Below are positions 60,991-64,000 of a DNA stretch of 64,000 bases, piece by piece. Location of the stretch: positions 4,998,501 through 5,062,500 of the forward strand of contig NZ_JAHBAG010000001.1 in the NCBI RefSeq assembly GCF_020510445.1. Direction: 5' to 3'. The DNA comes from Hydrogenophaga taeniospiralis. Its GTDB lineage: Bacteria > Pseudomonadota > Gammaproteobacteria > Burkholderiales > Burkholderiaceae_C. Made by a program: the position numbers and the translations under genes. Below the pieces are notes generated by a model that saw only the letters and a list, made by a program, of their open reading frames with translations, made no database searches and was not told the origin of the DNA. The first letter of the stretch is position 1. Each line of letters begins with the position of its first letter.

Positions 60991-61452
60991 TCAGATCCAC
61001 CGCCGCACCTTGTGCCGGTAAGTGGTGAACACGTCGCCAAACAGCGCCGTGAGCGCCCGCTCTTCCGGGCCGATCTGGAAGCGGTTCATGTACACCACGA
61101 AGGCCGGCAGCCCCAGCAGCGCCAGCGCATGGGCCAGCCACAGACCCCACCCGGCCAGCACCAGCAGCAGGCCCAGGTACATGGGGTTTCGGGTGTAACG
61201 GTAGATGCCGCTGTCCACCAGCGCGGACGCGGCCCCGGGCGTGGTCGGGTTCACAGTGGTCTTCGCACGCCGGAAAGAGGCCACACCGAGCAGGGCCACG
61301 AGTGCGCCGGCCAGCACGAGCAGCAGCGCCACGGCCGGCAGGCGGGGCAGCGGCCCGGCCAGCGCGGGCGCCCACGCCGACACGCCCCACATGGCCGCGC
61401 CCACCAGCAGCGCCAGGGCCACGGGCGGTATCTTCAGTTCGAGTGCGTTCAT
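60991..61452 (-). CDS. Isoprenylcysteine methyltransferase-like membrane protein
   Basis: 153 residues with about four membrane segments. DSGIYRYTRNPMYLGLLLVL and the end FGDVFTTYRHKVRRWI are hallmarks of the ICMT/PEMT-like bacterial family (NP-Y-x-G and E-E-x-x-L-x-x-x-F-G; here PEERALTALFG). It probably methylates a lipid or small molecule at the inner membrane. 39 bp after the MFS gene on the same strand. Confidence 0.88.
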   Translation of the reverse strand: MNALELKIPPVALALLVGAAMWGVSAWAPALAGPLPRLPAVALLLVLAGALVALLGVASFRRAKTTVNPTTPGAASALVDSGIYRYTRNPMYLGLLLVLAGWGLWLAHALALLGLPAFVVYMNRFQIGPEERALTALFGDVFTTYRHKVRRWI

Positions 61453-61491
61453 CGGGTGTCCAGGGTTGATGCAGGGAACGGGTTCAGGGGG

Positions 61492-63072
61492 TCAGCGCTC
61501 GGCGATGTAGTGCGACATGCGCGCGGCCTCGCCCGGCGCCAGGAAAGCGCGCACCTCGGCTTCGATCGCGCCGTCGGCCAGGGTGGCGCGGGCGCGCTGG
61601 TGCAGGTAGTCGGCCCACGAGGCGACGATGAAACGCTCCACGTAGCGCGAGGGTTCGCCCAGATCTTTGTAGACGCGCCAGAAGGTGGCACCGTCGCGCC
61701 GCCGCGGGGCCTTCATGCGGGCGATGGTGTCGAGAAAGGCCTTGTCTTCCCCGGGCCGGATGCGGTAGCCCACCTCCACCGCCACCGGGCCGGCCTCGGG
61801 GCTGGGCTCGGCTTCCACGAACAGCTCGTCCCAGGGCGTGCCCTGGGTCACGTCGTGCGCCTCGCCCACGCGCAGCGGAAACGGGCGTGCCAGCAGCAGG
61901 CCCGCGGCCATGAGCACGCCGGCCGCGGAGAGCGCGGCGGTCAGGCCGGCGATGTCGGAGACCGCTCCCCAGAACGCCGAGCCGATGGCGAACGCGCCCA
62001 GCGCGGAGACGATGTGCAGCGCCACCGCGCGCGAACGCACCCAGGGCGGCGCGCTGGCCTGGGTGGCGGTGTTGAAGGTGGACATGGTCGCCATCCAGGC
62101 CGCGCCGCCCACGGCCATGGCGGCGTACACCAGCCACGGCACGCGCACCCAGGCCGCCACCAGCATGACGGCGGCAAACGCCGCGCAACTGGCGGCCACG
62201 ATGCCGTCGAGCCCGAAGCGGGCCCGCACCCGCCCGATCACCAGGCCCGAGGCCACGGCGCCGGTGCCCAGGCAGCCCATGAGCAGGCCGAAACCTTCGG
62301 CGCCGGTGCCGAGCTGGCGCTGCGCGATCACCGGCAGCAGCGCCCACAGCGCCGAGCCGGCGGCGCTGAAGGCCATCACGCGCACCAGCTGCGCCAGGAT
62401 CATGCGCGAGTGCCAGGCAAAGCGCAGGCCGCTCAGCGTGCCGCCCCAGAGCCGCTCGGCCGGCAGGCTGGAAGGCGGGTGCGCTCGCGGCGGCCAGCGG
62501 CGGATCGACTCCCACATCACCGCCGTGGTGAACACCGTGACCACGAACACCCAGCCCGCGCCCAGCCGCGCGAACAGCAGACCGGCCAGCGTGGGGCCGA
62601 TGGCGCGCGCGGCGTTGTAGGCAATGCCGATGGCGGTGATGGCCTGCGGCCACTCGTCGCGCGGCACCGGGTCGATCACCGAGGAGTTCCAGGCCGGCGT
62701 GAGCACGGCCGTGCAGCAGCCGCAGACGAACACCAGAAACAGCACCGAGGCCGGCCCACCCCAACCGCCCAGCACCAGCGCGGCCAGCAGGGCACAGGCG
62801 CCCACCTGCGCCATCAGCGCGCCCGAGATCAGGCGGCGCCGGTCGGTGGTGTCGGCCAGCACGCCCGCCGGCAGCGCCAGCAGGAACATGGGCAGGAACA
62901 CCGCGGTTTGCACCAGCGCGGCCAGAAACGACGAGCCGGTGAGCTCGACCATGAGCCAGGCCGCGGCCATGGTCTGCATGCCCGCGCCAATGAAAAAGAC
63001 CCCGCCACACACCCAGAGCCCCCGAAAAGCGGGTTGTCGCAAAGGACTCCAGATCGAGTGGGATGTGACCAT
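61492..63072 (-). CDS. MFS exporter with cytoplasmic C-terminal domain
   Basis: 526 residues. Twelve membrane segments in the first 400 (ADTTDRRRLISGALM is the loop 2-3 motif). The following 120 residues (EVGYRIRPGEDKAFLDTIAR, ATFWRVYKDLGEPSRYVERF) form an ABM-like ferredoxin fold and are the normal tail of the EntS/MFS_3-type family. Likely drug or siderophore efflux; the substrate is unknown. It reads away from the FitAB genes. Confidence 0.9.
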   Translation of the reverse strand: MVTSHSIWSPLRQPAFRGLWVCGGVFFIGAGMQTMAAAWLMVELTGSSFLAALVQTAVFLPMFLLALPAGVLADTTDRRRLISGALMAQVGACALLAALVLGGWGGPASVLFLVFVCGCCTAVLTPAWNSSVIDPVPRDEWPQAITAIGIAYNAARAIGPTLAGLLFARLGAGWVFVVTVFTTAVMWESIRRWPPRAHPPSSLPAERLWGGTLSGLRFAWHSRMILAQLVRVMAFSAAGSALWALLPVIAQRQLGTGAEGFGLLMGCLGTGAVASGLVIGRVRARFGLDGIVAASCAAFAAVMLVAAWVRVPWLVYAAMAVGGAAWMATMSTFNTATQASAPPWVRSRAVALHIVSALGAFAIGSAFWGAVSDIAGLTAALSAAGVLMAAGLLLARPFPLRVGEAHDVTQGTPWDELFVEAEPSPEAGPVAVEVGYRIRPGEDKAFLDTIARMKAPRRRDGATFWRVYKDLGEPSRYVERFIVASWADYLHQRARATLADGAIEAEVRAFLAPGEAARMSHYIAER

Positions 63073-63140
63073 CGGGTCAGTATGCCGGAGCGGCCTGGGA
63101 AGGCGGCTGCACGAGGTTATTGCGGTGGGTTTGCCTCATT

Positions 63141-63171
63141 TTGCGAGTTGACTTCACTTTGACTATAGTGA
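63141..63171 (+). promoter_or_regulatory. Promoter and operator-like repeat of the FitAB pair
   Basis: TTGCGA (63141-63146), 17-base spacer, TATAGT (63164-63169), a plausible sigma70 promoter 35 bp before the antitoxin start. TCACT (63154-63158) and AGTGA (63167-63171) form an inverted repeat over the -10, as expected for repression by the antitoxin complex. Confidence 0.6.
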
Positions 63172-63203
63172 CATCATTGATGCCAATTGCAGGAGATGAA
63201 GTC

Positions 63204-63461
63204 ATGGCAGTCGTTACCGTCAGAAATCTGCCCGACGAGGTGCACCGCGCGCTTCGTGTGCGGGCGGCCCATCATGGCCACAGCACCGAGGCTGAAATCC
63301 GCGACATTCTGGAAGCTGCCGCTCGGCCACCGGAGCGTATCAAGCTCGGTTCTTTGCTGGCCTCTATCGCCCGTGAAGCGGGGGGGCTGACCGACACGGA
63401 AGCGGAGCAGTTCAACCAACTCCGCGACAAGACCCCGGCCGAGCCGATGAGGTTTGAATGA
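63204..63461 (+). CDS. FitA-like ribbon-helix-helix antitoxin
   Basis: 85 residues from ATG 63204 (AGGAG upstream). AVVTVRNLPDEVHRALRVRA and GHSTEAEIRDILEAA form the N-terminal RHH DNA-binding part of FitA/VapB-type antitoxins; the tail wraps the toxin. It overlaps the toxin start by 4 bp (ATGA). Confidence 0.9.
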   Translation: MAVVTVRNLPDEVHRALRVRAAHHGHSTEAEIRDILEAAARPPERIKLGSLLASIAREAGGLTDTEAEQFNQLRDKTPAEPMRFE

Positions 63462-63877
63462 TCCTCATCGACACCAACGTGATTTCCGAATCGTGGAAGC
63501 TCGCGCCCGATGCGCGTGTGCTGGCATGGCTCGATGCTCAGACGATAGAAACGCTGTACCTGTCCGCCGTGACCGTGGCGGAACTGCGCTTTGGCTTGGC
63601 GGCGATGCCGGCAGGCAAACGGCGCACGGTCTATCTGGATCGCCTGGAGCGAGACGTATTGCCGGCCTTCACGGGGCGCGTTCTTCCCTTCGACCTGGAT
63701 GCCTCACAGGCCTACGCAGACCTGATGTCGCAGGCGAGGGCGGCAGGAAGGGCAATAGGCATGGCGGACGGCTATATCGCCGCGACGGCGGCAGCACGTG
63801 GGCTCATGGTTGCCACACGCGATACGCGTCCTTTCGAGGCTGCAGGGCTGAGCATCATCAACCCTTGGGAGGCGTAG
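63458..63877 (+). CDS. FitB/VapC-like PIN-domain toxin
   Basis: 139 residues. The acidic site of PIN ribonucleases is complete: D5 (LIDTNVIS), E42 (VAELRFGL), D104 (MADGYIAATA) and D122 (ATRDTRPF). It should cut RNA when not held by the antitoxin. Coupled 4-bp overlap with the antitoxin gene. Confidence 0.92.
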   Translation: MILIDTNVISESWKLAPDARVLAWLDAQTIETLYLSAVTVAELRFGLAAMPAGKRRTVYLDRLERDVLPAFTGRVLPFDLDASQAYADLMSQARAAGRAIGMADGYIAATAAARGLMVATRDTRPFEAAGLSIINPWEA

Positions 63878-63900
63878 CCGCGCTTTCGCGGTGCGCATCC

Positions 63901-63999
63901 TCAAACCAGGCTGTTGCGGATCGCGTAGACCGTCAGTTCCGCGTTGTTGCTCATGTGCAGTTTCTCCAGCACCCGCGCGCGGTACACGCTCACGGTCTT
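63901..63999 (-). CDS. LuxR/NarL-type regulator, C-terminal end (cut by window edge)
   Basis: Only the last 32 residues are in the window, running off the right edge. The sequence KTVSVYRARVLEKLHMSNNA followed by ELTVYAIRN is the recognition-helix end of the NarL/FixJ helix-turn-helix ('S.kTV..yr..il.KL...n.ael..ya'). Likely a two-component response regulator, but the receiver domain is not visible. Confidence 0.85.
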   Translation of the reverse strand, partial: KTVSVYRARVLEKLHMSNNAELTVYAIRNSLV

Positions 64000-64000
64000 G

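Noticed and set aside
61012..63162. A 716-codon plus-strand frame opposite the ICMT-like and MFS genes
   Set aside because: Arg/Gly/His-rich nonsense translation antisense to real genes.

Overview
The window is GC-rich DNA from a betaproteobacterium of the order Burkholderiales, most likely family Comamonadaceae (Hydrogenophaga-like is my best guess, not proven). The reasons are the FlhDC-type flagellar master regulator, the gene order, the typical protein sequences, and a family of intergenic hairpins built around GGCAAAGCCGG. No rRNA, tRNA, CRISPR array or transposase gene was seen.

Layout. 1-3066: tail of a LysR regulator, a periplasmic glycerophosphodiester phosphodiesterase and a serine-hydrolase lipoprotein. 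3177-7281: a tight four-gene minus-strand cassette of visibly lower GC, holding an exported or anchored unknown protein, two paralogous membrane-anchored CbbX-like AAA+ ATPases and a membrane-anchored Sel1-repeat protein. I do not recognise it as a described system. 7515-9515: queC and an EAL/HDOD protein, co-directional with flgL.

9543-54810: an almost complete flagellar regulon. The order is flgLKJIHGFEDCB (minus), flgAMN (plus), a four-gene surface-glycan-like insert (HAD protein plus; GT-B-like protein and two methyltransferases minus), fliA-flhG-flhF-flhA-flhB-cheZ-cheY-motB-motA-flhC-flhD (minus), fliCDST (plus), fliE (minus), and fliFGHIJKLMNOPQR (plus). FlhDC should start the cascade. 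FliA (sigma28), held by FlgM, should then fire late genes; good sigma28-type promoters lie before flgM, fliC and fliS. CheY/CheZ and MotAB are inside the cluster, but no CheA, CheW or receptor gene is.

54811-64000: accessory genes. These are a cytochrome c/PQQ sugar dehydrogenase lying between fliR and a 67-bp duplicated piece of fliR, an MDR oxidoreductase and NTF2-like protein divergent from a LysR regulator, an OsmC-like protein, a lipoprotein, a VOC protein, an ICMT-like membrane methyltransferase, an MFS exporter, a FitAB-type toxin-antitoxin pair, and the end of a LuxR-type regulator.

The strongest unexplained signals are: (1) a dispersed hairpin element, twelve copies, eleven sitting within a few bases after a flagellar stop codon in the sense orientation, with base-pair-preserving changes between copies; (2) the AAA+/Sel1 cassette; (3) the glycan-like insert inside the flagellar cluster; (4) an FlhG that has lost its P-loop; (5) the fliR fragment duplication; (6) a long structured 5' leader before fliC.
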